From: Paraburkholderia sacchari
GTDB lineage: Bacteria; Pseudomonadota; Gammaproteobacteria; Burkholderiales; Burkholderiaceae
Length of the DNA stretch: 64,000 nucleotides
NCBI RefSeq assembly: GCF_000785435.2
Contig: NZ_JTDB02000004.1
Coordinates: forward strand, 310,001 to 374,000
Direction: 5' to 3'
Shown: positions 41,541-50,364 of the stretch, in pieces
Layout of the letters: every line of letters starts with the position of its first letter
How positions within the stretch are numbered: the first letter of the stretch is position 1
Notes under the pieces: generated by a model
The model's database searches: none
The model's input: the letters and a program-made list of their open reading frames with translations, nothing else
What the model was told of the DNA's origin: nothing
Position numbers and translations under genes: made by a program

Positions 41541-42281
41541 TCATTCGACATGCTGAAGAAAATCGCGCAGTCGCTGATTCGGCGGCGCGTCGAGCAGCGT
41601 GGTGGGCGGCCCGTCGACGGTGATATGGCCGTGCTCCATGAAGATCAGCCGCGTGCCCACCTTGCGCGCGAAGGCCATCTCGTGCGTCACCACCACCATC
41701 GTCATGCCTTCTTCCGCGAGCGACTGCATCACGCGCAGCACTTCCTGGCGCAACTCGGGATCGAGCGCGGAGGTAGGCTCGTCGAACAGCATCAACTTGG
41801 GCTTCACGGCGAGCGCGCGTGCAATCGCCACGCGTTGCTGCTGTCCGCCGGACAACTCGCTTGCATAGTGGTTGACGCGCTCCGCGAGACCGACTTTGGC
41901 GAGCAGTTCGCGCGCGAGCGCGTGGGCCTCGTTCTTGCCCATGCCGCGCACCTGGCGCGGGCCGAACGCGACGTTCTCGAGCGCCGTCAGTTGCGGAAAC
42001 AGGTTGAACTGCTGGAACACCATGCCCGCTTCCTTGCGGATCTCGCGCACCTGGCGCGAGCCGTCGCGCACGCTGATGCCGTCGACGACCAGATCGCCGC
42101 CGTCGATATGCTCGAGCGCGTTGATGCACCGCAGGAGCGTGGATTTGCCTGAACCTGACGGCCCGATCAGGACCACGACTTCGCCCGCGTGAATGGTCAG
42201 GTCTACCGCGTCGAGCACGGTCGTCTGGCCGAAGCGCTTGGTCACGCCCTTGAACTGCACCATCGTTTTGCCGGTGCTCAT
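41541..42281 (-). CDS. Polar amino-acid ABC transporter ATPase
   Basis: This 246-residue ATPase is of the GlnQ/HisP type. Walker A is LIGPSGSGKSTLLRCIN, the Q-loop is MVFQQFNLFPQ, the signature is ELSGGQQQRVAIARAL, Walker B is LMLFDEPTSALDP and the switch His is in VVTHEM. I start at ATG 42281, which overlaps the permease stop as ATGA. It powers the permease at 42278-42934 with the binding protein at 42959-43705. Confidence 0.94.
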   Translation of the reverse strand: MSTGKTMVQFKGVTKRFGQTTVLDAVDLTIHAGEVVVLIGPSGSGKSTLLRCINALEHIDGGDLVVDGISVRDGSRQVREIRKEAGMVFQQFNLFPQLTALENVAFGPRQVRGMGKNEAHALARELLAKVGLAERVNHYASELSGGQQQRVAIARALAVKPKLMLFDEPTSALDPELRQEVLRVMQSLAEEGMTMVVVTHEMAFARKVGTRLIFMEHGHITVDGPPTTLLDAPPNQRLRDFLQHVE

Positions 42282-42934
42282 AGTATCCGCATCCTCTTTT
42301 CCATCGTGCGCAGGCAGAAAGTCAGCGCGCCGATCATGCACAGGTAGATGATTGCCACGGCCGTCCAGATTTCGACCGCGCGGAAATTCGAGGCCATGAT
42401 CTCCTGGCCCTGGCGCGTCAGTTCACCCACGCCGATAACAATAAAGAGCGACGTGTCCTTGAGGCTCACGATGAACTGGTTGCCGAGCGACGGCGTCATG
42501 CGGCGCACCGCGACGGGCCCCACCACGAATGCGAGCACGCGCCACATCGGCATGCCGAGCGCGAGTCCCGCTTCCTTGAGGCCGCGCGGCACGGACAAAA
42601 ATGCGCCGCGCACAATCTCAGCAATGTAGGCCCCCGAGTTGATGATGATGGAGACGATCGCGGCAGTGAGCGCGTCCACCCGCACATGCAGCATCAACGG
42701 GAGTGCGAAGTAAATGAACATCACCTGCACCACGATCGGCGTGCCGCGCACGAATTCGACGTAGGCGAAGGCGATTTTCTGCGTGAGCGCGTTGCCGTAG
42801 GCGCGCATCAGGCCGAACAGGAAACCGACGAGCAGGCCGCCCGCGAGGCCCACGGCGGCTATCAGCACCGTGAGCCGCGCGCCCTGGAGCAGGGCGGGGA
42901 GCGCGTCGACAACGACCGAAAGATCGAACTGCAT
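42278..42934 (-). CDS. Polar amino-acid ABC transporter permease
   Basis: This 218-residue inner-membrane permease of the HisM/GlnP family has about five helices. The ATPase-docking EAA loop is AGLALGMPMWRVLAFVVGP, and the N-terminal family motif YVEFVRGTPIVVQVMFIYFA is intact. GGAGAG precedes ATG 42934. Only one permease gene is present, so it probably works as a homodimer. Confidence 0.94.
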   Translation of the reverse strand: MQFDLSVVVDALPALLQGARLTVLIAAVGLAGGLLVGFLFGLMRAYGNALTQKIAFAYVEFVRGTPIVVQVMFIYFALPLMLHVRVDALTAAIVSIIINSGAYIAEIVRGAFLSVPRGLKEAGLALGMPMWRVLAFVVGPVAVRRMTPSLGNQFIVSLKDTSLFIVIGVGELTRQGQEIMASNFRAVEIWTAVAIIYLCMIGALTFCLRTMEKRMRIL

Positions 42935-42958
42935 GGAGGCTCTCCGGGTTCCGGTGGA

Positions 42959-43705
42959 TCAGGACTTGGCCGGTTCGACGCCGAACCACTTCTTGTAGAT
43001 CGCGGCGTAACGGCCATCGGCCTCGATCTTCGCGAGCGCCGCGTTGACCTTGGGCACGAGCGCGCTGCCTTTCGGGAATGCGATGCCGTATTGCTGCGCC
43101 ATCATCTGCGGGCCGACGGCCTTTACGCGTCCGTTGCCTGCGGTGTGAATGTAGTAGAGGACGTTGGGCGTGTCGTGCATGGCCGCGTCGACGCGTCCGG
43201 TTTGCAGTTCCAGATAGGCGTTGTCGATGTTGGGGAACTGGCGCAGGTCGGTGCTGCCGAAATGCGCTTTCGCGTAGTCCGCCGCCGAGGTGCCCGTCTT
43301 GATGGCGAGCGATTTGCCCTTCAGGTCGTCGGGGCTTTTGATCGTGCTGGCCGTGGGGACCATCAGCATGAAGCCGCTGTCGTAGTAGCCGTCGGAAAAG
43401 TCGATGACCTTCTTGCGCTCGTCCTTGATCGTGATGCCTGCGAGCGCGACGTCCACGTTATGGGTTTGCAGCGCCGGCAGGATGCCGCTGAAATCCATCG
43501 GCTGCAGCTTGTAGTCGAGCTTCAGATCCTTGGCGATGGCTGACCACAAGTCGATGTCGAAGCCGACGTACTTGTCGCCCTGCTTGAATTCGAACGGCAC
43601 GAATGCGGTATCGCAGGCGACCAGCAAGGTCTCGGCTCGCGCCGCTTGACCCATGATGGACACGGCGATGAGTGCGCCCATGGCGAGCTTTGCTATGAGT
43701 TTCAT
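42959..43705 (-). CDS. Polar amino-acid ABC transporter substrate-binding protein
   Basis: This 248-residue periplasmic protein of SBP family 3 has a Sec signal ending ARA-ET at about residue 24. Ligand-domain marks are FVPFEFKQGDKYVGFDIDLW, DVALAGITIKDERKKVIDFS and KTGTSAADYAKAHF. The Arg that usually contacts the alpha-carboxylate is expected in the IKDERK segment. AAGGGG lies five bases before ATG 43705. It is the first gene of the minus-strand operon that continues through permease, ATPase and C45 enzyme. Confidence 0.93.
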   Translation of the reverse strand: MKLIAKLAMGALIAVSIMGQAARAETLLVACDTAFVPFEFKQGDKYVGFDIDLWSAIAKDLKLDYKLQPMDFSGILPALQTHNVDVALAGITIKDERKKVIDFSDGYYDSGFMLMVPTASTIKSPDDLKGKSLAIKTGTSAADYAKAHFGSTDLRQFPNIDNAYLELQTGRVDAAMHDTPNVLYYIHTAGNGRVKAVGPQMMAQQYGIAFPKGSALVPKVNAALAKIEADGRYAAIYKKWFGVEPAKS

Positions 43706-43931
43706 GACAACCCCTTCGGTGGTGGATGGACCTGCAAAAGCAAGTGGATTTGCATCGAGTATTTATGCGCAAAATAATTTGCGCAATAGGGAAACAAAAA
43801 AATCCGGCGAGATGCGGGTTTACCCTTGGTTGACAGTGGAGATGGGGGGTTAGTGCCGCCAGAGCGGCGAAGTGGGGCTTGAAGCGTTGGTGATATAGTC
43901 CGCGCTATCCCAAAATGGCATTGACAAGCGC

Positions 43932-44966
43932 GTGCATAACAACCACTACAACCTTCTGCGGTTGCTATTCGCAGTTGCGGTCATTTTTTCTCATTCGTTC
44001 GAGTTGCTCGGCTTTCTGGATCCGCTGGAGCGCCTGTCGTCGGCCATGTCGGCCGGAACCATTGGCGTTTGCGGCTTCTTCATCCTGAGCGGCTATCTCA
44101 CGGCGCAGAGCTGGTCGCATGAGCCGCGTCCGCTCGCGTTCCTGAAAAAGCGTGCATTGCGCCTTTATCCGGCGTTCGTGGTGGCGTCGGCGTTGTCGGT
44201 GCTCGTCGTCGGTCCGCTCGGCGCGAGCACGCTGCATTACTTCGGCGAATGGTCGCCGTACAAGTTTTTCGCCGATCTGATCGGGCTGCGCCAGCCGCGC
44301 ACGCCTGCGGTGTTTTCCGGCTCGCCGGTTCCATCGGTCAATGGCTCGATGTGGACGATCACGTTCGAATTGCGCTGCTATCTGATGCTGACAGTGCTCG
44401 GCCTGTGCGGCGTCATGAAACGGCGCTGGGCGGTGCTGGCGATCGCGCTTGTCGTCAATTTCGGCGCGATGTACGGCGCACCGCATCAGCGTGGCGAAGA
44501 AGGGTTGGCTCTGCTCGGCGTGTCCGGCTTCATGATCTGGTTCGCGTCGATGTACCTGGCCGGCGTGTGTTTCTACGTGTTCCGCGAACGTATCCCCTTG
44601 TGCGCGCCGTTTGCCGTCTGCGCGCTCATCGTGTTCGTTGCCGCACTGTTCGCGCCACAGATCGTGACACGCCTGGCGACGTCGACGACAGGCGCCTACC
44701 TCCTGTTCTATGCGGGGCAGTTGCAGTCTCCGTGGCTCGCGAAGCTGCGCACGCGCGACGATCTTTCCTATGGCCTGTATCTCTACGGCTGGCCTGTCAC
44801 GCAACTGATGGCGCATTGGCTGCCATCGATTGCGCCGCTGTTGGCTTTCGCATGCGTGACCGCGATTTGCGTTCCGCTAGCGTTCGCAAGCTGGCGACTC
44901 ATCGAGGCACCCGCGTTGCGCCTCAAGCGTGCGATGGCGCCACGCGGCCGTCTTGCGGCAGAGTGA
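43932..44966 (+). CDS. OafA/YrhL-type membrane acyltransferase
   Basis: This 344-residue acyltransferase-3 family protein has about ten membrane helices. The family start is NLLRLLFAVAVIFSHSFELL with the key His in helix 1, followed by GFFILSGYL and the R-x-R-x-x-R-like RALRLYPAF. It transfers acetyl or other acyl groups to an envelope sugar or lipid. GTG 43932 is the start in the family-consistent frame. No polysaccharide genes are nearby, so the acceptor is unknown. Confidence 0.9.
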   Translation: MHNNHYNLLRLLFAVAVIFSHSFELLGFLDPLERLSSAMSAGTIGVCGFFILSGYLTAQSWSHEPRPLAFLKKRALRLYPAFVVASALSVLVVGPLGASTLHYFGEWSPYKFFADLIGLRQPRTPAVFSGSPVPSVNGSMWTITFELRCYLMLTVLGLCGVMKRRWAVLAIALVVNFGAMYGAPHQRGEEGLALLGVSGFMIWFASMYLAGVCFYVFRERIPLCAPFAVCALIVFVAALFAPQIVTRLATSTTGAYLLFYAGQLQSPWLAKLRTRDDLSYGLYLYGWPVTQLMAHWLPSIAPLLAFACVTAICVPLAFASWRLIEAPALRLKRAMAPRGRLAAE

Positions 44967-45016
44967 TTGCGGTAGTCTGGCGGCTTGTCACCATCAGCCT
45001 TTCGGGAGGTTCTACG

Positions 45017-45673
45017 ATGTCGCTGGCTCTCTACGGTCATCCTTTTTCTTCATACACGCAGAAGGTGCTCGTTGCGTTGTACGAGAACGGCACGCCATTC
45101 GAATTCCGCGTGATCGCGCCCGATTCGCCGCACACCGCCGACTGGCTGCAACGCTGGCCGCTGCGCAAGTTTCCCGTGCTGGTGGACGGGGCGCGCAATG
45201 TGGCGGAGACGAGCATCATCATCGAGTATCTACAACTTGCGCATCCGGGCCCGGTGCGCCTGCTGCCGGCCGATCCGGTGGCCGCGCTCGAAGTGCGTTT
45301 TCTCGACCGCTTGTTCGATCTGCATGTGATGACGCCCGTGCAACGCGCCGTGGAAGGCGCCTTGACGGGCGACGCCGCGAAGCGTGCCGATGGGCTCGCG
45401 TTTGCACGGGAAAAGCTTGAGTTGGCCTATGCGTGGCTCGAAACGCGGTTGGCGGACAGCGCGTGGGCCGTGGGCGCGGATTTCACGCTGGCCGATTGCG
45501 CGGCGGCGCCATCGCTGTTTTATGCGGACTGGACGCATCGCATCGCCGAGAAGTTTCCGGTACTGCGCGCCTATCGCGCGCGTTTGCTCGCGAGGCCGTC
45601 CTTTGCGCGCGCGGTGGAGGAGGGCAGGCCCTATCGTCCGCTGTTTCCGCTGGGGGCGCCGGATAGGGATTGA
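45017..45673 (+). CDS. Glutathione S-transferase family protein
   Basis: This 218-residue GST has the N-terminal thioredoxin-fold domain (LALYGHPFSSYTQKVLVALY, LRKFPVLVDG with cis-Pro, ETSIIIEYL) and a helical C-terminal domain with the N-capping motif FTLADCAAAPSLFYADW. The start ATG 45017 follows GGGAGG. It is placed between an acyltransferase and the M81 gene on the same strand, with a 42-base gap to the latter. Substrate unknown. Confidence 0.9.
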   Translation: MSLALYGHPFSSYTQKVLVALYENGTPFEFRVIAPDSPHTADWLQRWPLRKFPVLVDGARNVAETSIIIEYLQLAHPGPVRLLPADPVAALEVRFLDRLFDLHVMTPVQRAVEGALTGDAAKRADGLAFAREKLELAYAWLETRLADSAWAVGADFTLADCAAAPSLFYADWTHRIAEKFPVLRAYRARLLARPSFARAVEEGRPYRPLFPLGAPDRD

Positions 45674-45715
45674 TGTTCCGCGCAATGATGTGCGGCCGAT
45701 AATTTCGGAGCTCGA

Positions 45716-47212
45716 ATGAAAATCCTCATTGCCCGCATGAATCACGAGACCAACACATTCTCGCCGGTCGCGACGCCGCTGGCTGCGTTCGGCGGCAACG
45801 GCCCCGCATGGGGCGAGGACGCGTATCGCGAGAACAAGGGCATGCGCACGGCGATGTCGGCGTTCATCGACGCGGCCGAGCGCGAGGGCGCACAAATCGT
45901 CACGCCGGTGTCGGCATCGGCGAATCCGAGCGGGCCGGTGGCCGCCGATGCCTATGCTGCGATCTGCGAGGCGATCGTCGCGGCCGCGCCGGGTTGCGAC
46001 GCGGTGTTGCTCGACTTGCACGGAGCGATGGTCGCAGAGCAGACGCCCGACGGCGAAGGCGATCTGCTCGAACGCGTGCGCGCGGCCTTGCCCGATGCGC
46101 CGATTGCGGTCGCGCTCGATCTGCACGGCAACGTCACGCAGAAGATGATCGACAACGCGGACGTGATCGTGAGCTTCAAGACCTATCCGCATGTGGACAT
46201 GTACGAGACGGGCGAGCACGCCGCGCGCCTGCTGTTCGCGCGCTTGAAGGGGCGCGCGCGGCCAGTGCTCGCATGGCGGCGTCCGCCGCTGCTCACCTCC
46301 ACGCTGCGCAGTGCGAGCGCCGATGGCGCGATGCGCCGCGCCATCGAAGCCGCGTGCGCCGCCGAGGCCGCGGGCATGCTGGCCGTATCGGTGCTCGCGG
46401 GTTTTTCGCTCGCGGACATTCCCGCGCCGTGCATCAGCGTGGTGGTGGTGGGCGATGGCGATGTCGCAGCGGCAGAGGCGGTGGCCGAGCGCATCGCGCG
46501 GCAGATCTGGGACGAGCGCAGCGAGTTCGTCTATCGCAGCCCGCCGCTCGCCGAGTCGGTCGCGCGCGCGGCGCAACTCGCGCAGGACGCGCAAAGCACC
46601 GGCAAGCCCGTGCTCCTGCTCGATCACGGCGACAACTGCATGTCGGGCGGAACGTGCGACACGATGGATTTGCTCGAAGCAGCGCTCGCACAGGGGATCA
46701 CGGGCATGGTGAGCGGTCCGCTGTGCGATCCCGAGGCCGTTGCGGCGCTGATCGAAGTAGGCGTAGGGGCGCGCGTGACGCTCGGCATCGGCAACAAGCT
46801 CGCGCGCGAGGGCGTTGCGCCGCGCGCGCCGTTCATGGCCACCGGCGTCGTGCGCGCCATCACCGATGGCGACTACGTGATCACCGGCCCGACTTATACC
46901 GGCCAGCGCGCCTATATGGGACGCGCGGCGGTGCTCGACACGGGCGCGGCCACGCTGGTGGTGACCGAGCGCACGCACGAACCGTGGGACCTCGGCGTGT
47001 TCGAGAGCGTGGGCATCGATCCGCGCCGCGCGCGATTTCTGCTGCTGAAATCGCGCATGTATTGCCGGCCCGTGTTCGTGCCGATCGCGGCCGGGCTCGT
47101 TGAATGCGACAGCCGTGGCGTCACGGGATCGGACTACGGGCTCTTTCATTACGCGCGGCTCGCGCGCCCCGTTTATCCGCTCGATGAGGAAACCGCGTGG
47201 CGCGAGCGGTGA
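45716..47212 (+). CDS. M81-family metallopeptidase (MlrC-like)
   Basis: This 498-residue zinc-dependent protein is related to microcystinase C. It begins KILIARMNHETNTFSPV, a family hallmark, followed by DAVLLDLHGAMVAE and VALDLHGNVTQKM, where His/Asp/Glu form the metal site. The C-terminal DUF1485-type domain includes LLDHGDNCMSGGTCDTM. Typical relatives cleave small linear peptides or amides. No microcystin context is expected here. It is convergent with the racemase-like gene. Confidence 0.9.
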   Translation: MKILIARMNHETNTFSPVATPLAAFGGNGPAWGEDAYRENKGMRTAMSAFIDAAEREGAQIVTPVSASANPSGPVAADAYAAICEAIVAAAPGCDAVLLDLHGAMVAEQTPDGEGDLLERVRAALPDAPIAVALDLHGNVTQKMIDNADVIVSFKTYPHVDMYETGEHAARLLFARLKGRARPVLAWRRPPLLTSTLRSASADGAMRRAIEAACAAEAAGMLAVSVLAGFSLADIPAPCISVVVVGDGDVAAAEAVAERIARQIWDERSEFVYRSPPLAESVARAAQLAQDAQSTGKPVLLLDHGDNCMSGGTCDTMDLLEAALAQGITGMVSGPLCDPEAVAALIEVGVGARVTLGIGNKLAREGVAPRAPFMATGVVRAITDGDYVITGPTYTGQRAYMGRAAVLDTGAATLVVTERTHEPWDLGVFESVGIDPRRARFLLLKSRMYCRPVFVPIAAGLVECDSRGVTGSDYGLFHYARLARPVYPLDEETAWRER

Positions 47213-47350
47213 TCCCATGCCACAAGCCTGGTAATCCGAACGATTGTCGATAACGCATCCAGGCGCTCACCAACCGCGAAGGCTGGCGCGCTGCTCGACG
47301 CAGACTGAATTCATAATCTTGGCGTGCGTTGATTGGGCGGAATGGGCCGT

Positions 47351-47992
47351 TCAGTGTTCGTCGAGGGCGCGCACGATCGCTCGGCACGCCGCGGGCACGG
47401 GGCCGATCACCGGAATGGCGAAGCGTTGCCCGAGCGCCTGCGCCGCACGGCCTAGTGGCCCGCCGCCGATCACCACGGCTTGCGCGCCATCGGTCTCCAG
47501 GCAGGCCCGGACGGCCTCCGCTAGCGCGGCTTCGAGCGCCTGCGGATCGTTCCCGCGCTGCGTAGGGTCGCCCGGCGTGAAGTGCGCTCCGGTAAAGGCG
47601 GCGGCGAGCCCAAGCTGCCGGACTTTCCTGTCGATCGACGCAGCCAGCGCGGGCGTGGTGGTGGCGATGCCGAAGCGGCCGTGTTGCGCCGCCTCGTGCA
47701 TGGCCGCTTCGCCTATGCCCACCACCGGCACCGTCAATCTGCGCCGCAGCGCCTCGATGCCGGGGTCGCCAAAGGCCGCGACAATGACACCGCCGGCATC
47801 GCCCACGTCGAGCGCACCGACCGCATCCGCGGCCGCGCGCAGGTCGTGCTCCTCGACGATCATCGGCACGCCGCTCGCCATCGTCAGGCCACGGACTTCC
47901 GCTTGCGCACCGAGACTCGCGCGCGCGATCTCCAGCATCATCTGCGTGGTGGCCTGCGACGTATTAGGGTTGATGAGCAGGATAGGGTTCAT
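47351..47992 (-). CDS. Asp/Glu/hydantoin racemase-fold protein lacking both catalytic cysteines
   Basis: This 213-residue protein has the hydantoin-racemase fold: LINPNTSQATTQMM at the N-terminus, VAAFGDPGIEALR, VPVVGIGEAAMHEAA and a C-terminal VIGGGPLGRAAQ. In true racemases the FGDPG and GCAG segments carry Cys; here they are Ala73 and Gly177, so the usual two-base racemisation should not work. It may be a lyase or hydrolase of the same superfamily, or a binding protein. Its ATG 47992 overlaps the stop of a 32-codon frame as ATGA. Confidence 0.85.
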   Translation of the reverse strand: MNPILLINPNTSQATTQMMLEIARASLGAQAEVRGLTMASGVPMIVEEHDLRAAADAVGALDVGDAGGVIVAAFGDPGIEALRRRLTVPVVGIGEAAMHEAAQHGRFGIATTTPALAASIDRKVRQLGLAAAFTGAHFTPGDPTQRGNDPQALEAALAEAVRACLETDGAQAVVIGGGPLGRAAQALGQRFAIPVIGPVPAACRAIVRALDEH

Positions 47993-48087
47993 TTCACTCC
48001 GGGAATCACGATCGGCCGGTGGAAGCGGCGCTCAGCGCGAAGATAACGTACATGGCGACCGGTGGGATGGAAGTCGAGTTTCAGCAT
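47989..48087 (-). CDS. 32-residue coupled open frame, possible remnant of an aminotransferase
   Basis: A short minus-strand frame starts at ATG 48087 behind a very strong GGGAGGAG and ends in a TGA overlapping the next gene's ATG. The first residues, MLKLDFHPTGRH, resemble the start of alanine/serine-glyoxylate aminotransferases as I remember them (GRHFLQIPGP follows there). The rest, up to FHRPIVIPGVK, does not. It may therefore be a deletion remnant now acting as a leader cistron for the racemase-like gene. Translation is likely; function is doubtful. Confidence 0.5.
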   Translation of the reverse strand: MLKLDFHPTGRHVRYLRAERRFHRPIVIPGVK

Positions 48088-48286
48088 GACTCCTCCCATT
48101 GGATTTTGCATGAAACATTACATTTTCATAACTAACGGCCCTGCTGGTCTCCACGTTAGACCATAGGCCGAATGGACCATGGCGCGGCAGGGGGCTCCCA
48201 CTATCTTGTCTGCATTCGATGCGAGGCCGAGTCACTACGGGCACGAAGCCACAGGCGCCCCGCACGTTTGAACCAGGAGACGGTCC

Positions 48287-48493
48287 ATGAAGCGCACGAA
48301 AAACGTGTGCGCGCTTACCGTTGCGGCACTGGCTACTGTCGCGGCCGTAAATTACTCGACGGACGCTCCCGACCAGGATCGGTATGCCGCCAGCGCATCG
48401 CCTTGCCGCTCGGCAGATCCAAGCGGCCAGCCCCACGACTGCGCACCGCTGGATCGGTCCCGCCTGACCATTGCCGCTTTGCGCGGCATGTGA
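48287..48493 (+). CDS. Small exported hypothetical protein
   Basis: This 68-residue frame has a good ribosome site (AGGAG) and a signal-like N-terminus (KRTKNVCALTVAALATVAAV). A short polar tail contains two Cys that could form a disulfide (SPCRSAD ... PHDCAPL). I do not recognise a family. It stands alone between divergent genes. Confidence 0.55.
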   Translation: MKRTKNVCALTVAALATVAAVNYSTDAPDQDRYAASASPCRSADPSGQPHDCAPLDRSRLTIAALRGM

Positions 48494-48562
48494 AGCACAC
48501 CGCGATCTTCCGCGTTCGACTCCCGCCTGATTGAAAATCAGCCTGGGCATTGTGCGATTCAT

Positions 48563-48616
48563 GCCGCATTTTTAAGCCGCGATTTATGTCGTGATTTTTG
48601 CGGGGATTTATTTATG
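48563..48616 (+). repeat. A/T-rich imperfect ~13-base tandem repeat
   Basis: Four imperfect units of the form GCCGCGATTTATG follow each other (48563-48575, 48576-48588, 48589-48600, 48601-48616), ending in a T-run. They lie 60-115 bases before the acyltransferase gene at 48677. The block could be promoter DNA, a terminator-like T-run for the preceding small gene, or slippage-prone sequence. Confidence 0.4.
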
Positions 48617-48676
48617 TTTTTTTTAGCAATCGGCGAAGGTAGGCTCCATGCTATTGACTAGCAAAAGGGGCAAATC

Positions 48677-49822
48677 ATGTCCGGAGCGCCTGCGTCCCGC
48701 GCGCCGTCGGCCAAATCGCTGAAAATCGACGCGATCCGGTTCATGGCGGCGCTCTGGGTGATGCTCTATCACTTTGGTCCACCGCCGTTCAAGGCGTTCT
48801 TTCCGGCCTCGCTCGCGGGCGTCGGCGGCGCGCTGTGGTCCGGCTCCGTATTGCTATTCGCGGGACCGGCCGCCGTAATCGTGTTTTTTGTCATCTCCGG
48901 TTATTGCATTCATAACGCGTATCATCGAGACGCCACGCTGCGGCCCATTAATTATTTTGCATCGCGTTATGTGCGCATTGGATTGCCGCTCGCCGTCGTT
49001 GCGCTGCTCTGCCAGCCGCTCGGCAATGCCGCCAATCTGCTGCAATCGGTGCTCTGGTCCCTTTACTGCGAGATTGTCTACTACACGATCTACCCGTTGC
49101 TGCGCAGACGCTTTCGCTACGTGGGCGAGATGATCGTCGGCGTGGCGCTTGCCGCTGCGGTGATGGTCTGGTACCGGCACACGCATACGCAGCTCGTGTG
49201 CGCGCATTGCGTCTATGAAAACTATGGCGTGGCCGGCACTGCGTTCCTGTATCTGCCAGGCTGGCTGCTTGGCTGTCTCGTGGCCGAAATGCACCGCACT
49301 GCCATCGACGGCCGCGCGAGCTTTCGCGCATCGGCGCTCACGGCGAGCATTGCGCGCTGCATCGGCGCTGTGTCGGGATGGCTCGCGAAGCATCTGGCCG
49401 CCGCGCGCGTGGTGATCGTGGCCGCTGGATCGTTCACGTTCCTGCTTGCGTCCACCTCGCATATCAAACCGGCTTTTCTGCCGTTCATCGGGCCGGATAT
49501 CACGTTGCCGGTGTTTCAGTTCGTCGTGGCCGGCTGGATTGCGGCGGAAACGGCCACCCACGGAAGCAGCGCATTCTGGCGCTACGCGGGTGCGCTCGGC
49601 GCGTGGTCGTACAGCCTGTATTTGTGCCATAAGCTTGCGCTCGCCATTCTTGGCGTGACCGGCTATCCGCAGGGACAAACGCTTGCATGGCTTGCAACTG
49701 TGGCCGTTGCGATTGCAACGAGCTACGCGTTCTATTGCGCCGTCGAGCGGCCGTCGCACCGGCTCGCGCATCGCCTGAGAAAGTTTGTTGCGAAGGCGCC
49801 TGCGCAATCGGTGGTCGATTGA
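48677..49822 (+). CDS. OafA/YrhL-type membrane acyltransferase (second)
   Basis: This 381-residue acyltransferase-3 family protein has about ten helices: KIDAIRFMAALWVMLYHFGP with the family His, IVFFVISGYCIHN and ASRYVRIGLPL. Residues SVLWSLYCEIVYYTIYPLL match the conserved mid-protein W-S-L-x-x-E-x-x-F-Y-x-x-x-P motif. It acylates an unidentified envelope glycan or lipid. The short basic tail is cytoplasmic. It is not closely similar to the 43932 gene. Confidence 0.9.
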   Translation: MSGAPASRAPSAKSLKIDAIRFMAALWVMLYHFGPPPFKAFFPASLAGVGGALWSGSVLLFAGPAAVIVFFVISGYCIHNAYHRDATLRPINYFASRYVRIGLPLAVVALLCQPLGNAANLLQSVLWSLYCEIVYYTIYPLLRRRFRYVGEMIVGVALAAAVMVWYRHTHTQLVCAHCVYENYGVAGTAFLYLPGWLLGCLVAEMHRTAIDGRASFRASALTASIARCIGAVSGWLAKHLAAARVVIVAAGSFTFLLASTSHIKPAFLPFIGPDITLPVFQFVVAGWIAAETATHGSSAFWRYAGALGAWSYSLYLCHKLALAILGVTGYPQGQTLAWLATVAVAIATSYAFYCAVERPSHRLAHRLRKFVAKAPAQSVVD

Positions 49823-49946
49823 GGAGACGGGGGCAAAACTCCATGAATCGACGCATTCACATCATCGACACAACGCTGTTGCGCAGTGCTTGTTACGAGC
49901 ACGGCCTGGCGCATCAATGTGAACGAAGCTGTCACGGCGAGCGGCC

Positions 49947-50195
49947 TCAGTCCTTGCCCCAGCGCCAGCGGGGCGGCTCGCCCTTGAGCCAGCACACGAC
50001 AACGAGGACAACGCTGTACAGCACGACCAGCGAGATGAAGGCCGCGCGATGCTGGTCCGGCGGTGCAAAGCGCACGGTGGCGCCAATCAGCGCGAAATAG
50101 ACGAGCAGGACCGCCCATCCTTGCCAGCGGGCCGGCAAGCCCCAGCCCCAGCCATAGCGTTTGGCCCGAAACCAGTAGTCCGGTGTGGGTGACAT
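49947..50195 (-). CDS. Small two-helix membrane protein
   Basis: An 82-residue protein starts MSPTPDYWFRAKRYGWGWGL and has two predicted helices (WAVLLVYFALIGATV and FISLVVLYSVVLVVVCWL) and a basic tail (KGEPPRWRWGKD). The aromatic W-F-x-A-K-x-Y-G-W-G-W-G-x-P start is recurrent in short proteobacterial membrane proteins of unknown function. A purine-rich CAGGAGA lies before its ATG. It is divergent from the LysR gene at 50365. Confidence 0.75.
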   Translation of the reverse strand: MSPTPDYWFRAKRYGWGWGLPARWQGWAVLLVYFALIGATVRFAPPDQHRAAFISLVVLYSVVLVVVCWLKGEPPRWRWGKD

Positions 50196-50364
50196 GATGC
50201 AATCTCCTGTTGCGCGCGCGGCACATAGCGGCCCGTAGCAGCTCGTAGCGGCTCATGGGCGGGCCGCGCGGTCGATGTCCATTCGCGTATTGTCTTCGAT
50301 TTCGCCTCCCGGCCGAAGCGACGATCTATCATGCGGGGATTGCCATTCATGCTCGTGTCCCGCC

